Of a DNA stretch of 15,275 bases, positions 1 to 6,354 are shown piece by piece (the first letter of the stretch is position 1; every line of letters begins with the position of its first letter). The position numbers and the translations under genes were made by a program. The notes beneath the pieces were generated by a model that worked only from the letters and a program-made list of their open reading frames with translations, was not told the DNA's origin and did not search any database. Source of the DNA: CAG-533 sp963645165 (GTDB lineage: Bacteria; Bacillota_I; Bacilli_A; RF39; UBA660); assembly GCA_963645165.1 (NCBI GenBank), contig CAVIQT010000085.1:1-15275 (forward strand). Direction: 5' to 3'.

Positions 1-430
1 ATATAATACTCATTAAATATACTAAATATACAGATATACCACTTGGAATAATTAGTTCATTTTTCTTTATAAAAGATAAAGGACATATTAATAAAACAAT
101 AGATACTATAATTATAACTTTATTATAAAATAAATTAAATTTTTCATGATTAGATATTTTTCCAATATAATTAGCAAATAAAGTTCCCCACCATGCATAA
201 TATATTAAAATTAATTTATTAGTAAATACATATATTGTATCGGTTTCACCTAGGTTTAATTGCACTAATATTATACTAAAAACTTCTATAAATATACCTA
301 TTAATGAGCAAATTAATATTTTAGAAAATATTTCATTTTCCTTAGAAAAAAGTTTTGGCTTAGAAAAAAAGAAAATGAATAAAATAGCATTAAAAATTAA
401 ACTACTTATAGTAAATGCCATATTAATCAT
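1..430 (-). CDS. Polytopic membrane protein, C-terminus beyond window
   Basis: The first 143 codons are visible; the gene runs off the left edge. It starts at an ATG preceded by GGAGG seven bases upstream. The residues read MINMAFTISSLIFN, and hydrophobic segments lie at about residues 5-22, 38-58, 72-89, 104-121 and 127-142, joined by short charged loops. At least five closely spaced helices with no signal peptide suggest a membrane sensor or transporter-like domain. This layout resembles the multi-helix N-terminal domain of some Bacillota histidine kinases and GHKL-ATPase proteins, but no catalytic motif is visible, so that is only inference. It lies downstream of the acyl ligase on the same strand but has its own promoter in the gap. 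Confidence 0.75.
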   Translation of the reverse strand, partial: MINMAFTISSLIFNAILFIFFFSKPKLFSKENEIFSKILICSLIGIFIEVFSIILVQLNLGETDTIYVFTNKLILIYYAWWGTLFANYIGKISNHEKFNLFYNKVIIIVSIVLLICPLSFIKKNELIIPSGISVYLVYLMSII

Positions 431-454
431 ATTACAGCCTCCAATATTACTATA

Positions 455-483
455 ATTATAATCAAACTTTTAACATATGTAAA
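455..483 (-). promoter_or_regulatory. Sigma-A type promoter for the membrane protein gene
   Basis: On the minus strand a -35 TTTACA (478-483) and a -10 TATAAT (455-460) are separated by exactly 17 bases. They lie about 25 bases upstream of the ATG of the membrane protein gene. The fit to the vegetative consensus is close (5/6 and 6/6). Confidence 0.7.
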
Positions 484-494
484 TATTCATTTTC

Positions 495-2453
495 TTAATT
501 ATTATTTTCTTTTTTTAATACTTTAATTTTACCAGAACTTACTAATATTTCTTGGGATTTAATTACTTCCTCTTCATAAATATCTAATAATTTTCTTAAA
601 TTAACTTTTAACATTACATTTCTTGGAATAACATCAAGTTCCATAAAAAACACCGGTAAATGCATCTCATCTAATTTATTTTTTATAGCAGAAGAAATTG
701 TAATTATTAACTTACTTTTTTGTTCTTCATTTATTTCATCATCATAAACTATAAAACATGCTGGTGCCTCCCTATCTTTATTATCAGGAACACATATAAC
801 TGCACAATCTTTTATGCCATTTATACTTTTTATTACATTCTCAATTTTTGCCGCCCATATTTTATGACCATCTCTAACTATTAATCCATTTTTTCTTCCT
901 ACACAAAATAAATGACCTGTTGGAGTAATAAAACCTAAATCACCACTATGGTACCATATTGTTCCATCAGTATGCATTATCTTTGCATCCATAGTAGCCT
1001 GCTTATTTTTATAATACTCTTTAAAAATATTGTCATCCTCAGCATTAAAACATATTTCACCAATATCAAAATACATAAGTCCATCATTATAATCTTCATC
1101 ATAAATACATCTAACTTCATTTTGTGAATCATATTTAAAAATTCCAACTGTATTACCAGGAAGAGGCACTCCTGCCGCTCCTACCATATAAGTTCCATCA
1201 ACCTTTGAAACACCATTAGGCACCATAGATGGCCCGCACAATTCAGACATACCATGCGCATTAGCAACTACAGCTAAAGATTCATGCTCCTTAAAAAGTT
1301 TATTTCCATCAAGTTCTAAATCAAATGGAAGTAACGCCCCACCAGAAATAAAATATTTTATTTGTTTTAACGAAACATCATACTCTTTAACATGCTCTTT
1401 TAAAGATTCAATAATAATTGGTCCTCCTAAAATAATTGAGCATTTACTCTTAACAATTAATTCCCCACTTTTCTTCGCATTAAAAAATGGACTTAATGTT
1501 GTTTTTATACCATATAAAATAGAAAGTACTACATCATCCCAAAAATAAGAACTATTTGATGGCATCGGATTAAATAATGTATCATCTATATCTATATCAT
1601 AATGAGCATTTAACTGTTTATAAACAGAAGAAATCATATTCTCATTTGTTATAGATACCCCCTTAGGTTTCCCAGTAGAACCACTCGTTGAAAAAATTGA
1701 TGCTACTTCATTAAAAGTAAAATCATCTAAAAATTTAGTTGTATCTATATTTTTATTTCCCATTAAAATTAAATCATTAAAATCAATATAACTTGAATTA
1801 AAAGTAGTTAATAATTTTGTTGTCATTCCAAGACTTTTAAACATAACATTTTGATTAAAACTATCCAAGTTGCCCACCTTAACAGGTATTATAACAGTTT
1901 GTAAAACAGAAGTATTTCTTACAATTTTAGAAACACTAAAAATACCAAGTGATGAAGTAACAAACATTTTAGCATTTGACTCTATAACCATATCTCTTAC
2001 ATATAAAGAACTACTTATTGGATCAGCAAATCTAGTAACTCCTCCAATTAAATTTATAGCAAAATAAAGTATTATAGTCTCAATTAAAGATGGAACTTGT
2101 AAAACAATAATATCACCTTTTTGGATGCCTTTTTTATATAAAGCATCCGCACACATAACTATTTTATCTTTTAGCTCCGCATAACTAACCTTTTTATCCA
2201 AACATTCAAAAACAATTTTATCATTTAATTCATCACATTTATCAAGCACTAATTTACTAACTCTAGTTCTAGGATAATTTACTTCTTCAAAAAATCTTTT
2301 ATATGGCTTATCTTTAACTGCATAACCACTAAGTTCATAGCCAAGATCTTTTTCTACATTTTCAATCATTTTTGATATTTCCTCATCAGAAATCTTTTCA
2401 ATCCCCTTTTGTTTTGATAAATTTCTAATAATATTTATTATTTCCCTATCCAC
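495..2453 (-). CDS. Adenylate-forming acyl/aryl-CoA ligase-like enzyme
   Basis: A 652-aa member of the ANL (AMP-binding) superfamily, which activates a carboxylate as acyl-AMP and passes it to CoA or a carrier thiol. Visible motifs: A3 P-loop STSGSTGKPKG (255-265), A5-like AHGMSELCGP (399-408), A7 YHSGDLG (501-507), A8 hinge region GRKNGLIVRDGHKIWAAKIE (519-538), and a C-terminal A10-like RNVMLKV with the expected catalytic Lys at 616. The start is GTG, chosen because AAAGGGGG lies seven bases upstream. About 60 residues, mostly helical and charged, precede the usual N-domain, and about 30 follow A10, making it longer than a typical ~520-550 aa ligase. No carrier protein or thioesterase is adjacent, so the substrate is unknown. 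It is probably a monocistronic gene divergent from the HIT gene. Confidence 0.88.
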   Translation of the reverse strand: MDREIINIIRNLSKQKGIEKISDEEISKMIENVEKDLGYELSGYAVKDKPYKRFFEEVNYPRTRVSKLVLDKCDELNDKIVFECLDKKVSYAELKDKIVMCADALYKKGIQKGDIIVLQVPSLIETIILYFAINLIGGVTRFADPISSSLYVRDMVIESNAKMFVTSSLGIFSVSKIVRNTSVLQTVIIPVKVGNLDSFNQNVMFKSLGMTTKLLTTFNSSYIDFNDLILMGNKNIDTTKFLDDFTFNEVASIFSTSGSTGKPKGVSITNENMISSVYKQLNAHYDIDIDDTLFNPMPSNSSYFWDDVVLSILYGIKTTLSPFFNAKKSGELIVKSKCSIILGGPIIIESLKEHVKEYDVSLKQIKYFISGGALLPFDLELDGNKLFKEHESLAVVANAHGMSELCGPSMVPNGVSKVDGTYMVGAAGVPLPGNTVGIFKYDSQNEVRCIYDEDYNDGLMYFDIGEICFNAEDDNIFKEYYKNKQATMDAKIMHTDGTIWYHSGDLGFITPTGHLFCVGRKNGLIVRDGHKIWAAKIENVIKSINGIKDCAVICVPDNKDREAPACFIVYDDEINEEQKSKLIITISSAIKNKLDEMHLPVFFMELDVIPRNVMLKVNLRKLLDIYEEEVIKSQEILVSSGKIKVLKKENNN

Positions 2454-2482
2454 TATTTTGCCCCCTTTAATAAGGTAAAACT

Positions 2483-2511
2483 ATATTACTACAAAATCCC
2501 AGTTAAATCAA
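2483..2511 (-). promoter_or_regulatory. Promoter of the acyl ligase gene
   Basis: On the minus strand -35 TTGATT (2506-2511) and -10 TAATAT (2483-2488) are spaced by 17 bases. They sit about 30 bases upstream of the GTG start in the gap shared with the divergent HIT gene. No equally good plus-strand promoter is seen for the HIT gene. Confidence 0.6.
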
Positions 2512-2563
2512 TTATTTCTATTTTTTTCCTTCTTATTATGATATATTTAAATTGGTGATAAAA

Positions 2564-2938
2564 ATGGATTGTTTATTTTGTAATATAATTGCTGGAAAAA
2601 TCCCCTCTAAATCCATCTATGAAGATGAAATATGTAAAGTTATAATGGATGTTAATCCAAATGCGAATGGTCATATTTTAATATTACCAAAAAAACATAT
2701 TACTGACTTTGAAGAAATGGATTCAGAAACATTATCTCATATTCATAAAGTTGCAAAAGAAATTAAAAAAATGCAGTATAATGCCTTAAATCCAGATGGT
2801 TTAGTACTTATTGTAAACTATGGAATTGCCCAGCAAATTAAACACTATCATTTACACTTAATACCTGCATATAAAAACAAACAACAAATAACAAGTGTTG
2901 ATGATACATATTCAAAAATAATGCAAAATAAAAACTGA
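2564..2938 (+). CDS. HIT-family nucleotide hydrolase/transferase
   Basis: A 124-aa cytoplasmic histidine-triad protein of the HINT/Hit type, which hydrolyses nucleoside phosphoramidates and related adenylylated compounds. It begins MDCLFCNIIAGKIPS, the classic N-terminus with two Cys (3 and 6) that bind zinc in many homologues. The active-site triad reads HYHLHLI (94-100), preceded by an NYG loop (85-87), and GHILILPKKH (36-45) matches the conserved core. The ATG at 2564 is preferred over an in-frame TTG at 2552: GGTGA (2554-2558) lies five bases before the ATG, and the family begins here. Its stop codon forms part of the terminator stem it shares with rplT. Confidence 0.93.
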   Translation: MDCLFCNIIAGKIPSKSIYEDEICKVIMDVNPNANGHILILPKKHITDFEEMDSETLSHIHKVAKEIKKMQYNALNPDGLVLIVNYGIAQQIKHYHLHLIPAYKNKQQITSVDDTYSKIMQNKN

Positions 2939-2954
2939 TAAAATTACTTATCAG
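2931..2954. terminator. Bidirectional terminator between HIT gene and rplT
   Basis: CTGATAA (2935-2941) pairs perfectly with TTATCAG (2948-2954) around a six-base loop. It is followed by CTTTTTT on the plus strand and by TTTT then ATTTT on the minus strand, so it can end transcription from both sides. The HIT stop (2936-2938) is in one arm and the rplT stop (2944-2946) is in the loop. Confidence 0.85.
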
Positions 2955-3465
2955 CTTTTTTAGTTGTTGTCTTTTTAGTAGTAGTAGTTTTCTTTTCCGC
3001 TACTTTTGTAGTAGTCTTTACACTTTTTGTTTTCTTTTCTGTAGCAGCTTCTTTAACTTCTACTTTTTCTTCTTTTTTAACTTCAGCCTTAGCAGCTTTA
3101 ATAACTTTGCCATCTAATGCATCTTTTGAAATTTTAACTAATTCTGCAAAATATGTAGGATTATCAATCGCAATTTCTGAAAGCATTTTACGATTAATTT
3201 CAATATTAGCTTTAGCTAAACCATTAATAAACTTAGAATAAGAAATTTCATTTTCACGACATGCAGCATTAATTCTTGTAATCCATAATTTTCTAAAATT
3301 ACGTTTATTCTGTTTACGATCTCTGTATGCATACGCTCCACTATGGAATGTTTGTTCTTGAGCAGTTTTATATAATCTATGTTTACTACCAAAGTATCCC
3401 TTAGCAGCTTTTAAAACTTTTCTTCTTCTATTTTTAGAAACTACTCCACCTTTAACTCTTGTCAT
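2944..3465 (-). CDS. rplT: 50S ribosomal protein L20 with long basic C-terminal tail
   Basis: L20 is an early 23S rRNA-binding assembly protein and, in Firmicutes and E. coli, the autogenous repressor of its operon. Residues 1-117 match the whole family: MTRVKGGVVSKNRRRK, the block KGYFGSKHRLYKTAQEQ (22-38), and the globular C-domain with NRKMLSEIAID. The usual protein is about 115-120 aa; this one is 173 aa. The extra ~55 residues are low-complexity Lys/Glu/Ala and then Lys/Thr, ending in runs of TTTTKK and TTKKADK. The ribosome binding site AGGTGG overlaps the rpmI stop codon, implying translational coupling. It is the last gene of the operon. Confidence 0.97.
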   Translation of the reverse strand: MTRVKGGVVSKNRRRKVLKAAKGYFGSKHRLYKTAQEQTFHSGAYAYRDRKQNKRNFRKLWITRINAACRENEISYSKFINGLAKANIEINRKMLSEIAIDNPTYFAELVKISKDALDGKVIKAAKAEVKKEEKVEVKEAATEKKTKSVKTTTKVAEKKTTTTKKTTTKKADK

Positions 3466-3474
3466 TTATACCAC

Positions 3475-3663
3475 CTAGATAACAGACTTTAATCTGCTAG
3501 CTTCTCCTTTCGCTAATAATCCTTTTCTTCTTCTTTGTCTAATTTGTTTACTAGAATCCTTTGCAGTTTTATGGTTTCCACCTGATGTTTTATAAGTTAA
3601 TGTCCCATTTTTCTTTTTCTTAAGTACTTTACTTGATGCCTTATGTGTTTTTTGTTTTGGCAT
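3475..3663 (-). CDS. rpmI: 50S ribosomal protein L35
   Basis: A 62-aa, highly basic protein of the large ribosomal subunit. It begins MPKQKTHKASSKVLKKKKNG and ends with the family's RQRRRKGLLAKGEASRLKSVI-type tail (about 42-62), matching the usual 64-66 aa length. It lies 20 bases after infC and 9 bases before rplT, in the conserved infC-rpmI-rplT order. A GGGAGAG ribosome binding site precedes the ATG. Confidence 0.97.
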   Translation of the reverse strand: MPKQKTHKASSKVLKKKKNGTLTYKTSGGNHKTAKDSSKQIRQRRRKGLLAKGEASRLKSVI

Positions 3664-3683
3664 ATAAATCTCTCCCTCTTACT

Positions 3684-4211
3684 TTATTTTTTTGGTGTTA
3701 ATATCATAGTCATTGTTCTACCTTCAAGTTTAGGTTTTTGTTCAATATCCCCACTTTCAGATAGTTCAGCGGCAAATCTTTCCAATACTTCTCTTCCTAA
3801 TTCAGTATGAGCCATTTGTCTACCTTTAAATCTTAAAGATGCTTTAATCTTATGACCTTTTTGTAAATAACTCTCTGCATTTTTCTTACGAGTATTAAAG
3901 TCGCCGATATCAATGGTAACTGATAACTGATATTCTTTCATATCCTTATTGTTAGCACGTTGATTTTTTAACGCTTCTTTTTGTTTTTTCTTTTTTTCAT
4001 AACGGAATTTATTATAATCCATTATTTTACCAACTGCTCTATCACTATTACCACTCATTAGAACTAAATCAAGTCCTGCATAATTAGCTAGTGTTAAAGC
4101 GTCAGCTAATTTTTTTGTTCCCATTTGTTCCCCATTTGGGCCAATTACCATTAATTCGCTTACCTTAATTTGATCATTAATTGGTAAGTCGTCCTTTTTG
4201 ACATTTGCTAT
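3684..4211 (-). CDS. infC: Translation initiation factor IF-3, likely ATA start
   Basis: IF-3 binds the 30S subunit, keeps subunits apart and rejects non-cognate start codons. The protein shows the N-domain (INDQIKVSEL, then VIGPNGEQMGTKKLADAL), the linker KIMDYNKFRYEKKKKQKEA, and the C-domain (DIGDFNTRKKNAESYLQKGHK, RFKGRQMAHTELG, EQKPKLEGRTMTMIL). The first ATG (4151) would cut off the conserved INDQIK segment. Reading upstream in frame adds 20 residues back to ATA at 4209-4211, directly after an in-frame TAA. GGAGG lies nine bases before that ATA, and no ATG, GTG or TTG exists in between. That gives 175 aa, the normal family length. Known infC genes often use AUU or AUC, giving IF-3 autoregulation. 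Confidence 0.93.
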   Translation of the reverse strand: MANVKKDDLPINDQIKVSELMVIGPNGEQMGTKKLADALTLANYAGLDLVLMSGNSDRAVGKIMDYNKFRYEKKKKQKEALKNQRANNKDMKEYQLSVTIDIGDFNTRKKNAESYLQKGHKIKASLRFKGRQMAHTELGREVLERFAAELSESGDIEQKPKLEGRTMTMILTPKK

Positions 4212-4220
4212 TTAAACGCA

Positions 4221-4225
4221 CCTCC
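4221..4225 (-). promoter_or_regulatory. Ribosome binding site fixing the infC ATA start
   Basis: GGAGG on the minus strand, followed by T and G, gives a near-perfect Shine-Dalgarno. The spacing to ATA (4211) is nine bases, whereas the first ATG at 4151 is about 70 bases away and has no such site. This is the main evidence for the non-canonical start. Confidence 0.8.
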
Positions 4226-4232
4226 ATATATC

Positions 4233-4258
4233 AAAAAAATGAATACAACAGTATCCAC
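4233..4258 (-). terminator. Regulated intrinsic terminator in infC leader
   Basis: On the minus strand GTGGATAC, loop TGTT, GTATTCAT gives an 8-bp stem with two G-U pairs, followed directly by a run of six more T. It lies ahead of infC, so it must be conditional. Its left arm is shared with the longer-range antiterminator pairing. Confidence 0.75.
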
Positions 4259-4359
4259 TTTAAAAAAATCCAATTCACTTATGGCTTTCTTACCTATCAG
4301 TTCACTCAAGACCAATCAGGTGGATGTGGATACATCGCTTTCCTTTTTCAAACACTAGT

Positions 4360-4387
4360 ATTGTATCATAAATTATCATCTTGTCAA
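4360..4387 (-). promoter_or_regulatory. Promoter of the infC-rpmI-rplT operon
   Basis: On the minus strand a perfect -35 TTGACA (4382-4387) and a -10 TACAAT (4360-4365) are spaced by 16 bases. This is a strong vegetative promoter, as expected for a ribosomal protein operon. The start would fall near 4353. Confidence 0.85.
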
Positions 4388-4437
4388 TAACAAATTATGC
4401 TAAAAACATAAAATAATGTGGAAAAAATGTTTAAAAA

Positions 4438-4860
4438 CTAAAAATTTAGGCTACTTATCCCAATATTTCCAAACTTATCTATAACAATATATTCATCATT
4501 TCCAAAAAAAGGAACATCACTAACTAACCCAAGTTCATATATAAAATCTATGCACTCCTTATTAACTATAATAATCCCCTTATATGCCTTTATATAATCC
4601 TTTAAAGCACTATCACTTAATACATTAACTATCCTATTTATATAAATAGCACTACTATTATTAATCTCTTTTAAAAGAGTATAAATAGTTTTATTTGTAA
4701 TAACATAAGGAATATTATTTAAACTCTTTTTAATTTTTTCAAAGTCACTATCACTAATAATATATAACTTTTCATAATTATTTAAATTATTAATGCTAAA
4801 ATACCCAGAAAAAAGTTCACTATTTATATCCAAATTTTTATTTTTTAATAACTCCGCCAT
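4438..4860 (-). CDS. Hypothetical protein, 140 aa
   Basis: I do not recognise this protein. It starts MAELLKNKNLDINSELFSGY and has no signal peptide or membrane helix, so it is probably cytoplasmic. The composition alternates short hydrophobic strands (EKLYIIS, GIIIVN, EYIVIDKFGNIGI) with polar helices, suggesting a compact alpha/beta fold. GGTGG lies five bases before the ATG. It has its own promoter between its start and the terminator of the upstream RNA gene, so it is probably transcribed alone. It ends about 50 bases before the infC promoter, with no clear terminator between. Confidence 0.75.
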   Translation of the reverse strand: MAELLKNKNLDINSELFSGYFSINNLNNYEKLYIISDSDFEKIKKSLNNIPYVITNKTIYTLLKEINNSSAIYINRIVNVLSDSALKDYIKAYKGIIIVNKECIDFIYELGLVSDVPFFGNDEYIVIDKFGNIGISSLNF

Positions 4861-4894
4861 TTAACCACCATCTTTAATTTTTCTTTCTAAGAGA

Positions 4895-4923
4895 ATTATA
4901 TAAAAATAAATATATGTTTTCAA
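4895..4923 (-). promoter_or_regulatory. Promoter of the 140-aa hypothetical gene
   Basis: On the minus strand -35 TTGAAA (4918-4923) and -10 TATAAT (4895-4900) are spaced by exactly 17 bases. It begins about ten bases after the U-tract of the upstream terminator, separating the two transcription units. Confidence 0.75.
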
Positions 4924-4931
4924 GTAAAGAC

Positions 4932-4963
4932 AAAAAAGCAAGAATTAATAATTTAATTCTTGC
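4932..4963 (-). terminator. Strong intrinsic terminator ending the ncRNA
   Basis: A perfect 11-bp stem, GCAAGAATTAA (4938-4948) with TTAATTCTTGC (4953-4963) around a 4-base loop. It is followed on the minus strand by TTTTTTG. No reading frame of useful size ends here, so it terminates a non-coding transcript. Confidence 0.88.
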
Positions 4964-5240
4964 TAATAGACAAATCATAAAAAGTAAATATACAACTTAC
5001 TAGTTGACTTTAACTTTTCTTTATAAAAACAATATAAGTTAACTAATCTCGCGCCAGCGACCAGAAGGTATACCAGTTTATGCTACCCCGCAATCATAAT
5101 TAACTGCGTATCAACCTTTTCCCATGCTAGTAATTAAACAATCTCTTCTAAACTATATGTCGTTGGATTGTAAAGAATGATTAATTAATTACTGCATCTC
5201 TTATTACACTTCTTTTATCACCCCTTTCGCGTTTCTAAAT
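4932..5240 (-). ncRNA. Putative structured non-coding RNA, class unassigned
   Basis: This ~300-base stretch has no coding potential: the only ATG with some context is followed at once by in-frame TAA. It is far richer in G+C in patches than its surroundings, notably minus-strand GCGGGGTAGC and CGCTGGCGCGAG. It ends in a strong terminator. Nested complementary segments are visible on the minus strand: GTAATTAA with TTAATTAC enclosing ACAATC with GATTGT, then AGTTAATTA with TAGTTAACT (one G-U) enclosing TTGCG with CGCGA. Tandem G/A mismatches lie between the last two helices. The 5' end near 5240 is a guess, because the upstream promoter is weak. It lacks the T-box consensus, and I did not recognise an RNase P, tmRNA, SRP or 6S signature. 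Confidence 0.65.
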
Positions 5241-5265
5241 AAAATATATTAATAATAATATAGTA

Positions 5266-5299
5266 AAACCTTTTTACGTGGTAATATTTTTTAAGGTTT
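5266..5299. repeat. Inverted repeat upstream of the ncRNA
   Basis: AAACCTT (5266-5272) pairs with AAGGTTT (5293-5299) across 20 bases. It lies between the 51-aa ORF stop and the ncRNA. It could be a weak terminator or a regulatory site; the tail is U-rich but interrupted. Confidence 0.35.
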
Positions 5300-5317
5300 A
5301 CACTACATTATATTAAT

Positions 5318-5473
5318 CTAATTAGCATTAATTTTTAATATATAGTATTTTTTATCTTTTGATGATTCCATATAAATATTTTTGATAATTTCTAGAAAAT
5401 CAAATCTGCTTTCATTTAGATCACTTATCTCATCTATTTCATCCGTTTTATTTACAAATATATGTTCTGACAT
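5318..5473 (-). CDS. Small ORF, 51 aa, unknown
   Basis: An ATG-initiated frame of 51 codons, ending TAG, reads MSEHIFVNKTDEIDEISDLN and ends KKYYILKINAN. The residue mix is protein-like: an acidic N-terminal half, then an amphipathic FDFLEIIKNIY segment. The ribosome binding site is poor, only TTAGG close to the ATG. The frame is also open upstream to just after the stop of the secreted protein gene, without another standard start. It may be a real small gene co-transcribed with the secreted protein, or the 3' remnant of a larger one. Confidence 0.4.
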   Translation of the reverse strand: MSEHIFVNKTDEIDEISDLNESRFDFLEIIKNIYMESSKDKKYYILKINAN

Positions 5474-5517
5474 AAACCTAATCAGAATTTTGAAACAATT
5501 AAATTTGTCTTTTTAAG

Positions 5518-6267
5518 TTAAACTTCGATACCCATATCTACGCCAGCTGTATGATCAAATTTACCAGTTGCTGTACCATAAAAATCAAATACGCCACCCC
5601 AGCCACCATAGTTGCATGTGAATTTTTGACTAGTTGCTAAAGAAATATTTTTTACCGCATGTTGATAACTTGAAAAAACTGTACCTATTCCATATACATA
5701 AAAATGCTGCGTAACAGTCATTAAAGATGTACTAGTAGGTAATTTAAATGATACGCCCCAGCCACCATTACTATGCTTTGTTCCATCTCCATATAATGTA
5801 CCACCAGAATAATAAAGTTTAGAAGTTATCCCACTATTTAAAGTTAAATCTCCAAAAAGTAGTGCACCAATTAAATCATAACTTTTAACTTTTGGATCAC
5901 CTTTCCATGCATTAGTAAACACCATTAAACATTCCGTTGAACTACAAGATTTTGATAAAGTAAGCATTTTTGCTGGGGTTTCATGATAATTACTTCTCGT
6001 CATAGAAGAACTTTCCCCAGCAGTTATAGATGTTTTTGTAACTTCTTTAGTAAACATATTTTTTGTTAATAGTTCATTATATTCTGCTTCAGTTACATAG
6101 TTTGGATAATCTTCAAAAAACATTTCTATTAAATAATTGTATTGGGTCTCAGTCATGCTAACTCCATTACTATTAGTATAGTAAATATTTTCATCAGCTT
6201 TTACACTAAAGGAAAATATTACACCTCCTAAAAGTAATATCAAATTTAACATTACTGCCTTTTTCAA
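5518..6267 (-). CDS. Secreted protein with GGWG motifs, function unknown
   Basis: A 249-aa exported protein. It has a signal peptide: MKKAV, hydrophobic core about 6-21, and SVKA ending at residue 24 as a likely signal peptidase I site. The mature N-terminus contains two short related blocks, MTETQYNYLIEMF (38-50) and VTEAEYNELLTKN (58-70). The remainder is Ser/Thr/Gly-rich and likely all-beta, with NGGWGVSF (167-174) and YGGWGGVFDF (220-229) motifs and three Cys (108, 113, 218). No enzymatic motif or LPXTG sorting signal is seen. The start is TTG at 6267, with AAAGGAG ten bases upstream; the next ATG (6252) would shorten the signal peptide. It lies directly downstream of a membrane-anchored XRE regulator, on the same strand. 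Confidence 0.8.
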   Translation of the reverse strand: MKKAVMLNLILLLGGVIFSFSVKADENIYYTNSNGVSMTETQYNYLIEMFFEDYPNYVTEAEYNELLTKNMFTKEVTKTSITAGESSSMTRSNYHETPAKMLTLSKSCSSTECLMVFTNAWKGDPKVKSYDLIGALLFGDLTLNSGITSKLYYSGGTLYGDGTKHSNGGWGVSFKLPTSTSLMTVTQHFYVYGIGTVFSSYQHAVKNISLATSQKFTCNYGGWGGVFDFYGTATGKFDHTAGVDMGIEV

Positions 6268-6322
6268 AATTCCTTCGCTCCTTTCTGACTCAAAATATAC
6301 TACAAAATAAAAATTAAGTTCA

Positions 6323-6337
6323 GTGAAAGAGTTTCAC
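6323..6337. repeat. Small perfect hairpin between regulator and secreted gene
   Basis: GTGAAA (6323-6328) and TTTCAC (6332-6337) flank a 3-base spacer. It sits 18 bases after the regulator's stop and about 55 bases before the secreted gene. On the plus strand it is followed by G and six T; on the minus strand a U-rich stretch follows ten bases later. It may be a weak terminator or an operator. Confidence 0.4.
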
Positions 6338-6354
6338 GTTTTTTAATTTTTCGC

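Larger units (their letters stand above)
4212..4353 (-). ncRNA. infC operon leader with attenuator (L20-leader type)
   Basis: This ~140-nt untranslated leader runs from the predicted transcription start to infC. On the minus strand, GTATCCAC (4326-4333) can pair perfectly with GTGGATAC (4251-4258), enclosing a 67-base region. The same GTGGATAC can instead pair with GTATTCAT (4239-4246) to form a terminator hairpin, so the two folds exclude each other. In Bacillus subtilis the L20 protein represses this operon by transcription attenuation through a leader of this kind. The position and architecture match that family, but I have not aligned it to the family model. Confidence 0.75.

Noticed and set aside
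1870..2067. Plus-strand frame inside the acyl ligase gene
   Set aside because: Antisense shadow of a strongly supported ligase gene, with no ribosome binding site.
4205..4390. Plus-strand 61-aa frame opposite the infC leader
   Set aside because: It lies entirely within the leader and promoter of the infC operon on the other strand and has no ribosome binding site.
4932..5240. T-box or tmRNA interpretation of the ncRNA
   Set aside because: No TGGNACCGCG antiterminator motif is present, the terminator precedes a separate promoter, and no tmRNA-like GGGG...TTCGAC start or tag frame is seen.
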